Below, one piece after another: positions 1 through 7,678 of a stretch of DNA of 13,885 nucleotides. How positions within the stretch are numbered: position 1 is the stretch's first letter; each line of letters starts with the position of its first letter. The translations under genes and the position numbers were made by a program. The notes under the pieces were generated by a model. That model saw only the letters and a program-made list of their open reading frames with translations. It did not search any database and was not told where the DNA came from. Location of the stretch: NCBI GenBank assembly GCA_038849025.1, contig JAWCNE010000039.1, positions 1-13,885 of the forward strand, read 5' to 3'. This DNA comes from WUQU01 sp038849025. Its GTDB lineage: Archaea; Thermoproteota; Bathyarchaeia; Bathyarchaeales; Bathycorpusculaceae.

Positions 1-1
1 A

Positions 2-91
2 TACCTTAATGGTTATTGGATGGGGGACATAAATAATCCTCCATATCATTTGCTGAGCAAAGAGATTATAAATCTGCTCACAAGAGTATGA
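2..91 (+). CDS. Possible C-terminal end of a gene entering from the left edge
   Basis: This frame is open from the left edge and stops at TGA 89-91, giving a 29-residue tail that begins YLNGYWMGDINNPP and ends LLTRV. The composition (W, Y, P and aliphatics mixed) looks protein-like, but no family is recognisable and no start is visible. The same frame stays open after the TGA up to 406. It may therefore be a true gene end, or part of a longer decayed gene with an internal stop. This is a weak call, based only on open frame and composition. Confidence 0.25.
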   Translation, partial: YLNGYWMGDINNPPYHLLSKEIINLLTRV

Positions 92-406
92 AGCGTTACT
101 TACTTCAGCAGAATTCTGGTTCCATTGAGAGTCATAGATTACGCTCGCATAATTATATTCATAATCGTACCCGTATCCTTTACCAAAGACACTACTGATG
201 TTGAGGCAAACATTAGAACACACACGAAAACCGTTAAAGAACAGTATTTTTCACGTCCTCTCATTTCAGTTACCCACTTCAATCTTATTTTCCTTTCCCA
301 TATAGTCTCCCTTTTCGTATCATTCAAAAAATTAGAATATCAAACTATTAAATTTTCTCTATTTTCGGCGTTTTCTTTTATGGTTTTCTGGCTTTTTGAA
401 GTTTAA
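92..406 (+). pseudogene. Doubtful open frame with hydrophobic segments, possible decayed membrane protein
   Basis: After the TGA at 89-91 the same frame is open until TAA 404-406. The only early start is a TTG at 125 with no SD sequence. The 93-residue product has hydrophobic patches (IIIFIIVPVSF near its start and a phenylalanine-rich C-terminus) and no recognisable motif. The minus strand carries an overlapping 62-codon frame (139-327), also with a hydrophobic stretch, so neither is clearly coding. Read with the preceding fragment, the simplest account is a decayed or foreign membrane-protein gene. Chance open frame in AT-rich DNA is an equally fair reading. Confidence 0.2.
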
Positions 407-425
407 TTTTTAATGGTTTAAGGCG

Positions 426-684
426 GTGAGGGATACGAACAGAGCAAAAGTAATGGTCGTATCTCTTGTGGTTTTGATCTTGTTGGCATCTATTTATTTA
501 ATTATACTTCCATTTAAATGCGCGAGACAGCATCCTAGACGCTGTAGACCCCTTATCCACTTTTAACAACTACATAGAAATTTCAATAATAGGTGTTTGC
601 GCATTTTATCAATCTCTATAACAGAAAGGTACTTCCATAGAAATAATTCTCAACAAACTGCAAACACTTGATGACTATTCCTAA
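426..684 (+). pseudogene. Possible broken gene for a short membrane-anchored protein
   Basis: A GTG at 426 opens a 46-codon frame (to TAA 564-566). Its first 35 residues look like the N-terminus of an anchored protein: a short basic head (RDTNRAK), then a strong hydrophobic helix (VMVVSLVVLILLASIYLIIL). After about position 528 this frame turns arginine- and proline-rich and unlike its start. A +1 shift instead continues with SILDAVDPLSTFNNYIEISI, meets a TAA at 619-621, and goes on with QKGTSIEIILNKLQTLDDYS to TAA 682-684. One frameshift plus one stop would join these into a protein of about 85 residues. The reconstruction is mine; no family is recognised. Confidence 0.25.
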
Positions 685-753
685 TTCTCTACTTCGGTTT
701 AACTTTGAATAAATATGCAAAATAGGCGATTCAAGGCGCGTAATATGCTATAG

Positions 754-2244
754 TTACCCTTTGACAACTGCCAGTGGCACAAGTCTTGCGACTTTTGTAG
801 CTATGCCGACCTTGTCGCTGACTTCAGCCACCATATCCACATTTTTATAAGCGGGATCAGCCTCTTCAGCTAAGACAACGGCGCTTGCAGCTCTAACGGC
901 TATGCCCCGCTGCTCCAAACTCCGCCTAACGTCGCCTCCGAAAAACCTTTTTTTAGCAGCTGTTCGGCTTAGCATTCTGCCAGCACCGTGGGCTGTGGAG
1001 CCGAAGCTTAGCTCCATGGCTTTCTCAGTGCCTACCAGAAGCCAAGAACTAGTTCCCATGCTTCCAGGTATTATGACAGGCTGTCCAACGCTTCTGTAAT
1101 CCGCTGGAATTTCTGGATGCTCCGGCGGAAACGCGCGTGTAGCGCCTTTCCTATGAACCCAAACCTTTCGTCTTTCACCGTTGACTTTGTGGTTTTCTAT
1201 TTTTGCAATATTGTGCGCCACGTCGTAAACGAGGTTTAATCCAAACTTTTCCGGATCTTCTTTGAAGACTTGCTGGAAGCTCTGCCTAACCCAATGCATT
1301 ATGGCTTGGCGGTTTGCAAAAGCGTAATTGACGGCGCAAGCCATAGCCTCATAATAGTCTTCAGCTTCGTTGCTGTTTCCAGGGGCGCATGCAAGTTCTC
1401 TATCGGGCAAAACAATTTTGTATTTTTGGATAGCTCTTTCCATAACCCGCAGGTAATCCGAACAGATTTGGTGGCCGAAACCCCTAGAACCGCAGTGAAT
1501 CATAACCGTTACTTGTCCCTCATTCTGGATTCCGAAGGTTTTGGCGGTTCTTTCGTCGTAGATTTTGTCAACTTTCTGGATTTCCAGAAAGTGGTTTCCA
1601 GAGCCCAGCGTGCCTATTTGGGTTAAACCCCTATTCTTGGCTGTTGTTGAAACCTTGTCTGGATTAGCATTTTTCATGCACCCGCGTTCTTCGCAGTGTT
1701 CCGCATCTTCGGACCATCCTAAGCCTTGATCTATAGCCCACTGAACCCCTTCCACAACCAGCCTATCTAAGTCATGAACAGTAACCTTGAAGTCTTTTCT
1801 ACGGCTTCCAAGTCCTGAGGGAACATTATCAAAAATGGTGCTTGCTAACTGAGCAAGTCTTGGCCTAATATCCTCCTCTGAAAGATTTGTTGTTAGAAGG
1901 CGGACGCCGCAGTTTATGTCATAGCCAACCCCGCCGGGGCTTATAACGCCTTCATCGAAGTCTGTTGCCGCTACGCCGCCTATTGGAAAACCGTAACCCT
2001 CATGACCGTCTGGCAATGTTATAGAATACTTATATATGCCAGGTAAATGGGCAACATTAGCGCACTGTTCAAGTGTCCTGTCCATCTGCATTTTATCTAA
2101 AAGTTCCTTGTTAGCGAAAACTATTCCTGGAACCCTCATTCCGGGTTTATACTTTGGAATACGCCAAGTGTAATCATTTATTTTTTCAAGGGGAACCCGT
2201 TCTGAAGGAGGACGCCCTTCTCCCTCTTCGCCCATAATTTTCAC
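754..2244 (-). CDS. rtcB: RNA-splicing ligase RtcB
   Basis: RtcB is the GTP- and manganese-dependent 3'-5' RNA ligase that joins tRNA halves after archaeal intron removal and repairs broken RNA. The 496-residue length is close to the usual 480-odd with no intein. Diagnostic residues are all present: the DGHEGYGFPIGG block (79-90), metal ligands D109 and C112 in GGVGYDINCGVRLL, N217/H218 in GSGNHFLEI, H250 in HCGSRGFGHQ, H344 in YDVAHN, and H419 in STAHGAGR, which matches the histidine that carries GMP (H404 of the Pyrococcus enzyme). Two starts are possible: GTG at 2244 with GGAGGT 4 bases upstream, or ATG at 2235 with GGTGA 5 bases upstream. The difference is three residues. It lies 71 bases after the MBL-fold gene on the same strand, so co-transcription is possible. 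Its activator archease is encoded at 4020-4457. Confidence 0.97.
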   Translation of the reverse strand: MKIMGEEGEGRPPSERVPLEKINDYTWRIPKYKPGMRVPGIVFANKELLDKMQMDRTLEQCANVAHLPGIYKYSITLPDGHEGYGFPIGGVAATDFDEGVISPGGVGYDINCGVRLLTTNLSEEDIRPRLAQLASTIFDNVPSGLGSRRKDFKVTVHDLDRLVVEGVQWAIDQGLGWSEDAEHCEERGCMKNANPDKVSTTAKNRGLTQIGTLGSGNHFLEIQKVDKIYDERTAKTFGIQNEGQVTVMIHCGSRGFGHQICSDYLRVMERAIQKYKIVLPDRELACAPGNSNEAEDYYEAMACAVNYAFANRQAIMHWVRQSFQQVFKEDPEKFGLNLVYDVAHNIAKIENHKVNGERRKVWVHRKGATRAFPPEHPEIPADYRSVGQPVIIPGSMGTSSWLLVGTEKAMELSFGSTAHGAGRMLSRTAAKKRFFGGDVRRSLEQRGIAVRAASAVVLAEEADPAYKNVDMVAEVSDKVGIATKVARLVPLAVVKG

Positions 2245-2315
2245 CCAAACCTCCTAAATGGAGCTGCTAGGTATAAAGGATTTTGGCGCACCCAAAAGGT
2301 TATGTTGAAGCATTT

Positions 2316-3233
2316 TTAAAATTTCTTTGCAAAATCAATGAAACCCTCTACGCTCTCATTAACCATAGCCTCGCCAAAAAATCTCCTATGTGTTCTAATG
2401 TAATCCATGGCCTTTCTAACATCCTCATCATTTTCAAAAATTTTTTCTCTGACAGCTTCAAAGTTTTCCCCATTTTCTATTGCTTGCCTAGCAATTTTTG
2501 CCCAAAGTTTAAGTCTCTCAGCGTACTTTTTGAGTTTTTCAAGGGCGTTATCTGCCGCGCCAAAGTGCGTATAATATAGAACTTTTGGTTTTAGATTAGC
2601 CAGCTTGTCCAAAGAAGCTAAGGCCATGTCCAGACGGAAAGGCGGAGGAGTTGTAGGCACAATAACATCAATTTCACCTAAATAAACTCCCGCGGCATCG
2701 CCCGTGAAGATTCCTCTACTTAATGGTTCATAATAGCAGATGTGGTGGGGTGCATGTCCAAGCGTTTCTACAACCTTAATCGCTGTATTATCTCCAATTT
2801 TGAAATTCATGCCATCTGATGCAGCAATTATCCTTTCTTGGGAAACAGGCTCTGGCTTCCCATAGATTTCAGCTATTTCTCCTAAAACCATTTTTGATTG
2901 TTGCCAAAGTCTATCTGGATTTACAAGATGAGCTGCCCCCCTTTGGTGAACAATAACTTTGGCTTTTAAAAGGGTTTTTAACAGTGTTCCAACGCCGCCG
3001 CCGTGGTCTATGTGAACATGGGTAACAGCGATGTATGCTACATCCTCAGGTTTTACGTCCAGCTCCTCTAAGCCGTTAAGAAGATTCGGAACAGAAGATG
3101 CTGGGCCCGTTTCAACTATGGCTATCTGTTCACCTATCAAAACATAGCTGGCTATAAAATTTCTTATGCCGCCTGCTTCTACATCAATTAAATAAAGGTT
3201 GTCTCCAATCTTTTTTGTCCTCATGTTGGCCAT
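2316..3233 (-). CDS. MBL-fold metallo-hydrolase
   Basis: This 305-residue protein belongs to the metallo-beta-lactamase superfamily, glyoxalase-II-like branch, and is a soluble zinc or iron hydrolase of unknown substrate. The signature THVHIDHG supplies H72, H74, D76 and H77. H160 follows in ETLGHAPHH, D179 in FTGDAAG and H223 in YYTHFG, so the full seven-ligand dinuclear set is present and the enzyme should be active. The C-terminal region (about 230-305) is helical and charged, as in many members with a substrate-cap tail. The ATG at 3233 has only a weak purine stretch ahead of it; a second ATG at 3224 would remove three residues. It is divergent from adk across 113 bases and lies directly upstream of rtcB. 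An RNA-related role is conceivable from context, but it lacks the beta-CASP motifs of RNases, so I do not claim one. Confidence 0.88.
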   Translation of the reverse strand: MANMRTKKIGDNLYLIDVEAGGIRNFIASYVLIGEQIAIVETGPASSVPNLLNGLEELDVKPEDVAYIAVTHVHIDHGGGVGTLLKTLLKAKVIVHQRGAAHLVNPDRLWQQSKMVLGEIAEIYGKPEPVSQERIIAASDGMNFKIGDNTAIKVVETLGHAPHHICYYEPLSRGIFTGDAAGVYLGEIDVIVPTTPPPFRLDMALASLDKLANLKPKVLYYTHFGAADNALEKLKKYAERLKLWAKIARQAIENGENFEAVREKIFENDEDVRKAMDYIRTHRRFFGEAMVNESVEGFIDFAKKF

Positions 3234-3346
3234 TTCTCTTTTTCCGTTTCACGCGATAACATATAGTTAAGGCTACAGTAATATTTTTAATTATCAACCA
3301 TCCAGATTGTTTACCAAAATGGCTTTAAAAGAAAGAGGAAGACGAA

Positions 3347-4003
3347 ATGGTCAACTTAATAATCTTCGGCGCACCGGGGTCTGGAAAAGGAACATACGCC
3401 TCGCGGCTGCGATTAAAGCTTGACTTAGAGGTTGTTGCAACCGGAGATATTTTCCGGGAGTTGATCAGAGAGGAAACCACTCTGGGAAGAAATGTAAAGG
3501 AATATGTTGAGAAAGGGCTGCTTGTTCCAGATGAGCTCACGCTAGAGGTTTTGAAGCAAAGTTTAGCTAAAATCCCAAAGGGCAAAGGCTTCATTTTGGA
3601 CGGCTACCCAAGAACAATTGAGCAAGCCAAAGCCTTAGAGAGCATAGCCAAAATAGACGCTATAATCCACCTGATAGTGCCTGAATGGATAATAGTTGAA
3701 CGCTTGTCCTCGCGGAGAATATGCAAAGACTGTGGCGCTATCTATAATATACTATATTTAAAGCCGAAAAAAGACATGATATGTGACAAGTGCGGTGGGG
3801 CTCTATACCAGCGTGAAGATGACACTCCAGAGGTTATTAAGAGGCGTATAGAAGTCTACGAAAATCAAACTCAGCTCCTTTTAAAATATTACAGGGAGAA
3901 AGGCGTTCCCTTCGTAGAGGTAAAATGCGAAAAACTTGAAATCCCGCCAGAAACCGTTGTTGAAGAAATACTGAAAGGAGTGGAGAAGCTAAAACTAGCC
4001 TAA
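3347..4003 (+). CDS. adk: Adenylate kinase, zinc-lid (bacterial-type) form
   Basis: Adenylate kinase catalyses ATP + AMP = 2 ADP and balances the cytosolic adenylate pool. The 218-residue protein has the P-loop GAPGSGKGT (8-16), the AMP-binding segment around TGDIFREL (32-39), the DGYPRT motif (85-90) and a long lid (about 123-160) containing a Cys4 zinc site, C126-x2-C129 and C146-x2-C149. The LID ends in the usual REDDTPEVIKRR sequence. This is the long-lid Adk family shared with bacteria, not the short trimeric archaeal AK of methanococci and Sulfolobus. The ATG at 3347 is preceded by AGAGGAAG, a good SD at proper distance. The gene is monocistronic here: divergent from the MBL gene, convergent with archease across 16 bases. 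Confidence 0.96.
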   Translation: MVNLIIFGAPGSGKGTYASRLRLKLDLEVVATGDIFRELIREETTLGRNVKEYVEKGLLVPDELTLEVLKQSLAKIPKGKGFILDGYPRTIEQAKALESIAKIDAIIHLIVPEWIIVERLSSRRICKDCGAIYNILYLKPKKDMICDKCGGALYQREDDTPEVIKRRIEVYENQTQLLLKYYREKGVPFVEVKCEKLEIPPETVVEEILKGVEKLKLA

Positions 4004-4019
4004 CCATTTATTTTACGCA

Positions 4020-4457
4020 TTAAATGTCAAGAATAAATTTCACAGTAACCTTGTTCGGTTCTTTATTTATTTCCATTTGATGATATGTAACGGCTTTAAC
4101 GCCAACCTTCTGAACGTGTTTTTCTGGATTAAAGTTTTCACCCCAAATTTTCGCTTCCAGCTTGAACCCTTTTTCGGTCTTTTTTAAGGCTAATATTTTA
4201 AACTTCGAGTAAAGTATTTGGTTGATTTCGGATTTTACAAGCAAGTTTTCAAGCCAACTGTAAAGCAGTGCATACTCGTCCTCTGCTTCAACTTCAACAT
4301 AATCCTCAACTTCAGAACTAACATTCTCGATGTCTGTCATAACCTCAAACATCGCGGCCGCAGCGTTTTCAAAGGCTTCCGCTAAGTTCTTCCCATAAGC
4401 GGCAACATAAGCGTCAGCCATATGCTCCAAAAACTCAAATTTTTTTTGTTGGCTCAT
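4020..4457 (-). CDS. Archease, RtcB activator
   Basis: Archease is a small metal-binding protein that speeds guanylylation of RtcB and allows multiple turnover of the ligase. Features seen: N-terminal KFEFLEHMADAYVAAYG (residues 5-21) with the family's H-x-A-D signature (H12, D15), an acidic middle part, KAVTYHQMEI near the C-terminus, and the final FILDI, in which a late Asp and the terminal carboxylate are expected to bind metal. I chose ATG at 4457 (145 residues); an in-frame TTG at 4469 would add four residues but has no SD. It follows the M42 peptidase by 81 bases on the same strand and may be co-transcribed with it. The ligase it serves lies 1.8 kb away, so the pair is linked but not adjacent. 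Confidence 0.94.
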   Translation of the reverse strand: MSQQKKFEFLEHMADAYVAAYGKNLAEAFENAAAAMFEVMTDIENVSSEVEDYVEVEAEDEYALLYSWLENLLVKSEINQILYSKFKILALKKTEKGFKLEAKIWGENFNPEKHVQKVGVKAVTYHQMEINKEPNKVTVKFILDI

Positions 4458-4538
4458 AACCTTAACCAAGATATTAAATGGAAACTTGGTTTTAAACAGT
4501 TCTGCTATTTGCCAGAAATGTTTGGCTTTTGGGCTGGC

Positions 4539-5582
4539 TTAGAAGTATTTTGGAATTTTCTGGATGGCTGCCACCGTCAATTTTACAGCGTTTTCAGCGT
4601 CTTTTAGGCTTAGAAGGGATGCAGGACTGTGGATATAACGGGTTGGTATGGATATGACACCGCTTGGAACCCCTTCCCTTGTCAAGGATATACGCGCCGC
4701 ATCTGTTGAGCCTGGCAATCCAGTCTCAAGCTGATAGGGAATCTTGTTCTCCTCTGCTACGTCGACGAGGAGCCGCAAAACTTTCGGGTGGGTTATAAGC
4801 CCGCAGTCAGCTATGGTTAACGATGGTCCTTTTCGCAGCTTTATTGGAGCTTCAAACTCTTTAACTCCTGGAACGTCGCCTGCCACTGTCACATCAAGGG
4901 CTATACCAACATCTGGATATATCCCGAAAGCAGCTGTTGTTGCACCTCTTAATCCAACTTCTTCCTGGACTGTTCCTACTGCGTATAAAGTGCACTTTGT
5001 TTCCTTCAACTGCCTCACTGTTTCCACCATAACTGCGCATCCTGCACGATCGTCGAAGGCTTTACCTATAACAGTGTCGTTTCCAATTTTTGCGAATTTT
5101 ACATCAAAACTGATAGGGTCTCCGATTTTCACTCCCATTTGTTTTGCTTCTTCACGGTTTTCTGCACCGATGTCGATGAAAAGTTCGTCGTAAGTTAAGA
5201 CTTTTTTCCGTTCTTCCTCTTTCTGTATGTGAGGTGGCTTAGAACCTACTATTCCATGCAGCGGCCCTTTTTCTGTGTGAACTATTACTTTTTGGGCTAG
5301 CAGAATACGGTCGTCTATTCCGCCCATCTTTGCAAACTGGAGAAATCCATCATTAGAAACTGTTTTCACAAGTAAGCCTATTTCGTCCATATGCGCTGCA
5401 AGCATCACCCTGGGAGCGTTTTCCCTTCCCCTTTTTATGCCAATAATGTTTCCAAGCTTATCCTCTTTAACCTCGTCCACATAAGGCTTCAACAATCCTC
5501 TAAGAATGCTCCTAACTTCTTCCTCCCTGCCAGCAACACCACAAGCATTTGAAAGCTTTTCTAATGTTTCAACTATGGCCAT
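4539..5582 (-). CDS. M42-family aminopeptidase (TET-type)
   Basis: Members of peptidase family M42 form self-compartmentalised tetrahedral dodecamers in the archaeal cytosol and trim peptides released by proteasomes; many are mis-named endoglucanases. The 347-residue protein carries every catalytic element at the expected spacing: H64 and D66 in AAHMDEIG, D178 in FDDRAGC, the acidic pair E207/E208 in QEEVGLRGA, D230 in ALDVT, GSTDAARIS (291-299) and H318 in TRYIHSP. The residues 70-165 insert corresponds to the oligomerisation domain. ATG 5582 is preferred because GAGG lies 9 bases upstream; the in-frame TTG at 5615 would put 11 atypical residues ahead of it. A good TATA box lies at 5625-5636. 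Substrate preference (acidic, hydrophobic or basic residues) cannot be told from this. Confidence 0.95.
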   Translation of the reverse strand: MAIVETLEKLSNACGVAGREEEVRSILRGLLKPYVDEVKEDKLGNIIGIKRGRENAPRVMLAAHMDEIGLLVKTVSNDGFLQFAKMGGIDDRILLAQKVIVHTEKGPLHGIVGSKPPHIQKEEERKKVLTYDELFIDIGAENREEAKQMGVKIGDPISFDVKFAKIGNDTVIGKAFDDRAGCAVMVETVRQLKETKCTLYAVGTVQEEVGLRGATTAAFGIYPDVGIALDVTVAGDVPGVKEFEAPIKLRKGPSLTIADCGLITHPKVLRLLVDVAEENKIPYQLETGLPGSTDAARISLTREGVPSGVISIPTRYIHSPASLLSLKDAENAVKLTVAAIQKIPKYF

Positions 5583-5624
5583 GGCTTTTATCCTCTTGAG
5601 GGTCAACGTTAGCAATTGTAGAAA

Positions 5625-5636
5625 CTTTATATTAAA
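5625..5636 (-). promoter_or_regulatory. TATA box for the M42 peptidase gene
   Basis: Read on the minus strand this is TTTAATATAAAG, close to the archaeal TATA consensus. A start site about 25 bases downstream would fall near 5604 and give a leader of roughly 20 bases that contains the GAGG ribosome site. It also supports the ATG at 5582 over the TTG at 5615, because the TTG would lie ahead of the predicted transcript start. Confidence 0.55.
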
Positions 5637-5677
5637 CTATTATGTAAGTTGTAAATTTAAATCAAAGGGGCTGTAAT

Positions 5678-6409
5678 ATGGATAATAAGAAGTTAACGAA
5701 TGCAGTTTTCATTTCAGTTGTTGCCATTTTCGCTGCCTTTAACATTGTTTGCGATTCTCTGGTGGTGCCTCCGCTATTGCCTTATTCAGGTGTTTGGTAC
5801 AGCTGGGTTTTCATATCTGAACCCATCACTGGAATAATGCTTGGCCCGCTGGCAGGGTTCTTTTCTAGTCTAGTGGGGGTTATGGCTGGTCATTTCATTA
5901 ATTTTATAGATGTTTACGAGTTTCTCTTCACGCTTGGTGCTCCTTTGGGAGCTTTGGTTTCTGCCCTTGTTTTTAGAGGTAAATGGAGAATAGTGCTGGT
6001 CTACTATTTTGCCTTGTTAGGAGGCTTTTTCGCTGCGCCCGTTTCTTGGCAACTCCCCTTCTGGGGCATGTGGGACGTTTATCTGGCATTTTTTGTTCTT
6101 GTCGTGACAGCGGTTGTTGTAACAAAGTGGAAAAGCTTGTGGAACGTGAAGTCAAACATCCGCCTTGTTTACATACTAGCACTAAGCGCATTTATTGGCC
6201 TAGAAGCTGATGTTCTATTCCGCATCTTCATCTTCGTGCCTTGTCAAACTTACCGTCTGTTCTATGGCTATGATGTAAGTGTTCTTCAAGCTATATGGGC
6301 TATGGGTGCTGTTGAAACTCCTATCAAGGCGGCGTTATCCACTGTTGTAACGTCCTTAGTAGGCCCACCGATAATTAGCGCTGCAAGAAAAATGGGCTTG
6401 TCAGTTTAA
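5678..6409 (+). CDS. Integral membrane protein resembling an ECF-transporter S component
   Basis: The 243-residue protein has about six or seven membrane helices (roughly 9-30, 50-72, 84-98, 105-120, 133-150, 162-187 and 202-232) and short loops. The order of small-residue motifs, GPLAGFFSSLVGVMAGHF (56-73), GAPLGALVSALVFRGK (87-102) and a last helix PIKAALSTVVTSLVGPP (215-231), is typical of the substrate-binding S components of energy-coupling-factor vitamin importers. No ECF ATPase or T subunit lies beside it, so it would have to share one encoded elsewhere. The ligand is unknown; the C-terminal half, with VPCQTYRLFYGYDV (187-200), would be the place to seek specificity. ATG 5678 has a GGGG stretch 7 bases upstream. 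Its stop codon overlaps that of the convergent ATP-grasp gene. Family assignment is by pattern, not proven. Confidence 0.65.
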   Translation: MDNKKLTNAVFISVVAIFAAFNIVCDSLVVPPLLPYSGVWYSWVFISEPITGIMLGPLAGFFSSLVGVMAGHFINFIDVYEFLFTLGAPLGALVSALVFRGKWRIVLVYYFALLGGFFAAPVSWQLPFWGMWDVYLAFFVLVVTAVVVTKWKSLWNVKSNIRLVYILALSAFIGLEADVLFRIFIFVPCQTYRLFYGYDVSVLQAIWAMGAVETPIKAALSTVVTSLVGPPIISAARKMGLSV

Positions 6410-7638
6410 GCCTCGCGAAGCTTACCATATATTAGCTTGGCAAGCCTTTCAGCCTTTCTAAAAGAGGAACTGCGGCTTTTTCCTTCAGCTAGAATAGAGC
6501 AAAGGGGCTCCCCTTCCTCAATTATACTATTTTGTAGGGGGATATCCCATGCTTCTTTAAAGGTTGCCAAATTTGGAGCGAAAACGCGTCTAGGCGCATA
6601 CAAAATTAGGCGAGTGCAAAATTTTGCAGTGCTCCTTAGCGTGGGCAATTCGCCATATAAGCAAGCATTTATGTGGGATTCTACAAGGTTTAATCCTAGA
6701 ACCTTTTCAACACACCCCAAAGTTCCTTGGAACCTCGGATTAACCTCTATTACGTAGGGCACTTCACCCTTAGAAATTACTATGTCAATGCCATTGGAAC
6801 CCATGAGGTTGAAATGCGAGGCTATTTTTTCCGCTATAGCTTCGCATTTTTTAAAAATAGCGTCGCCAACTTTCAGTGGAACAATGTTTCCACAGTACCC
6901 AAAAGATTCATGCTGAAAAACAGAGGGCAACCCCAATAACTGTTCGTTTATAGACAGGACCCTAAAAATATTTTCTCCAGCTAAAATGGATATACTCGCA
7001 TGAATGCCTTTAACAAATTTTTGAATGATGACATTTTCGTCGGTTTGAGAAATTAAGGGGAAAACTTTTTCCAACTCTTCTTGGTTTTTCACAAGCCTAA
7101 TGTTTGCCCCTCCGAAGCCTTTAGTTGGCTTTAAAACAACTGGAAACCCTATTTTTGAGGCGCATTCCCTTGCCTTATATACATCGTTTGTAATTTCTGT
7201 TTCAGGATAGGATATGCCAAGCGCTTCAAGTTCGTCAAAAAATTTGGGTTTTTCACGAACCTTCTTGAAAGTGTTTGGGTTATTTCCAATTATTGGAGCT
7301 AAACTGTTCAACTCGTAAAGAATACCAAAATAATCGTCTAAACCGGAAGAAATCAGTATGGCGTCCATATCATGCCGTTTACTAAGAATTTTCGCTATTT
7401 CCAGAAAGGCCTCTGGTTTAAAGTTCCACATCATCCTTCCACAACTTTTTCCCTCTTGCTGTTCTATAACCGCCATAAAATCGTGGCATACTTGCTGAAG
7501 ATTCATGTCGCCGAAGTAATCTGCTACATACACATTGTAGCCTGCTTTTTTTGCAGAAAAAGCGACAAAAACCGTGTCAACCCCTACGATTAAAAGATTC
7601 TGCAATTCAGCCTTTTCCAAGGGTTCACCCTTTATCAT
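6406..7638 (-). CDS. ATP-grasp ligase of the COG2232 type
   Basis: This 410-residue cytosolic protein is a probable ATP-dependent carboxylate-amine ligase. It opens with a Rossmann-like pre-ATP-grasp domain (LLIVGVD 15-21, then VYVADYFGDMNL 36-47) and continues with an ATP-grasp fold: K170 and the glycine-rich loop TKGFGGANI (172-180), the adenine-contacting QKFVKG (206-211), and E298/N300 in IEVNPRFQGT that hold Mg-ATP. It looks like the predicted carboligases of COG2232 found in methanogens and other H4MPT users. A role in making a C1 cofactor is my inference from that distribution and from the Ftr/Mtd genes nearby; the substrate is not visible. ATG 7638 has no clear SD; a TTG at 7620 behind GGTGA is an alternative that would leave the domain intact. 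It lies 40 bases after the small membrane-protein gene and is probably co-transcribed with it. Confidence 0.82.
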   Translation of the reverse strand: MIKGEPLEKAELQNLLIVGVDTVFVAFSAKKAGYNVYVADYFGDMNLQQVCHDFMAVIEQQEGKSCGRMMWNFKPEAFLEIAKILSKRHDMDAILISSGLDDYFGILYELNSLAPIIGNNPNTFKKVREKPKFFDELEALGISYPETEITNDVYKARECASKIGFPVVLKPTKGFGGANIRLVKNQEELEKVFPLISQTDENVIIQKFVKGIHASISILAGENIFRVLSINEQLLGLPSVFQHESFGYCGNIVPLKVGDAIFKKCEAIAEKIASHFNLMGSNGIDIVISKGEVPYVIEVNPRFQGTLGCVEKVLGLNLVESHINACLYGELPTLRSTAKFCTRLILYAPRRVFAPNLATFKEAWDIPLQNSIIEEGEPLCSILAEGKSRSSSFRKAERLAKLIYGKLREA

Positions 7639-7678
7639 TACTTTATAAGCCTTACAGAAAAACAGAAAAATAGAAAAC

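Larger units (their letters stand above)
1..753. other. 753-base stretch without a convincing gene
   Basis: No intact gene with a credible start, ribosome site and recognisable product can be supported here. The stretch holds the three weak coding fragments listed separately and AT-rich spacer. I saw no tRNA, no inverted repeats of insertion-sequence type and no CRISPR repeats. The last 70 bases lie downstream of rtcB, which ends at 754 on the minus strand. T-rich DNA in the sense of that transcript (around 695-725) could end it, but there is no clear hairpin. Confidence 0.5.

Noticed and set aside
139..327. Minus-strand 62-codon frame with a hydrophobic stretch
   Set aside because: No SD sequence, no recognisable motif, and it lies antisense to another equally weak frame; hydrophobic runs arise easily on AT-rich DNA.
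4744..5193. 149-codon plus-strand frame inside the M42 peptidase gene
   Set aside because: Antisense shadow; all catalytic motifs are on the minus strand.
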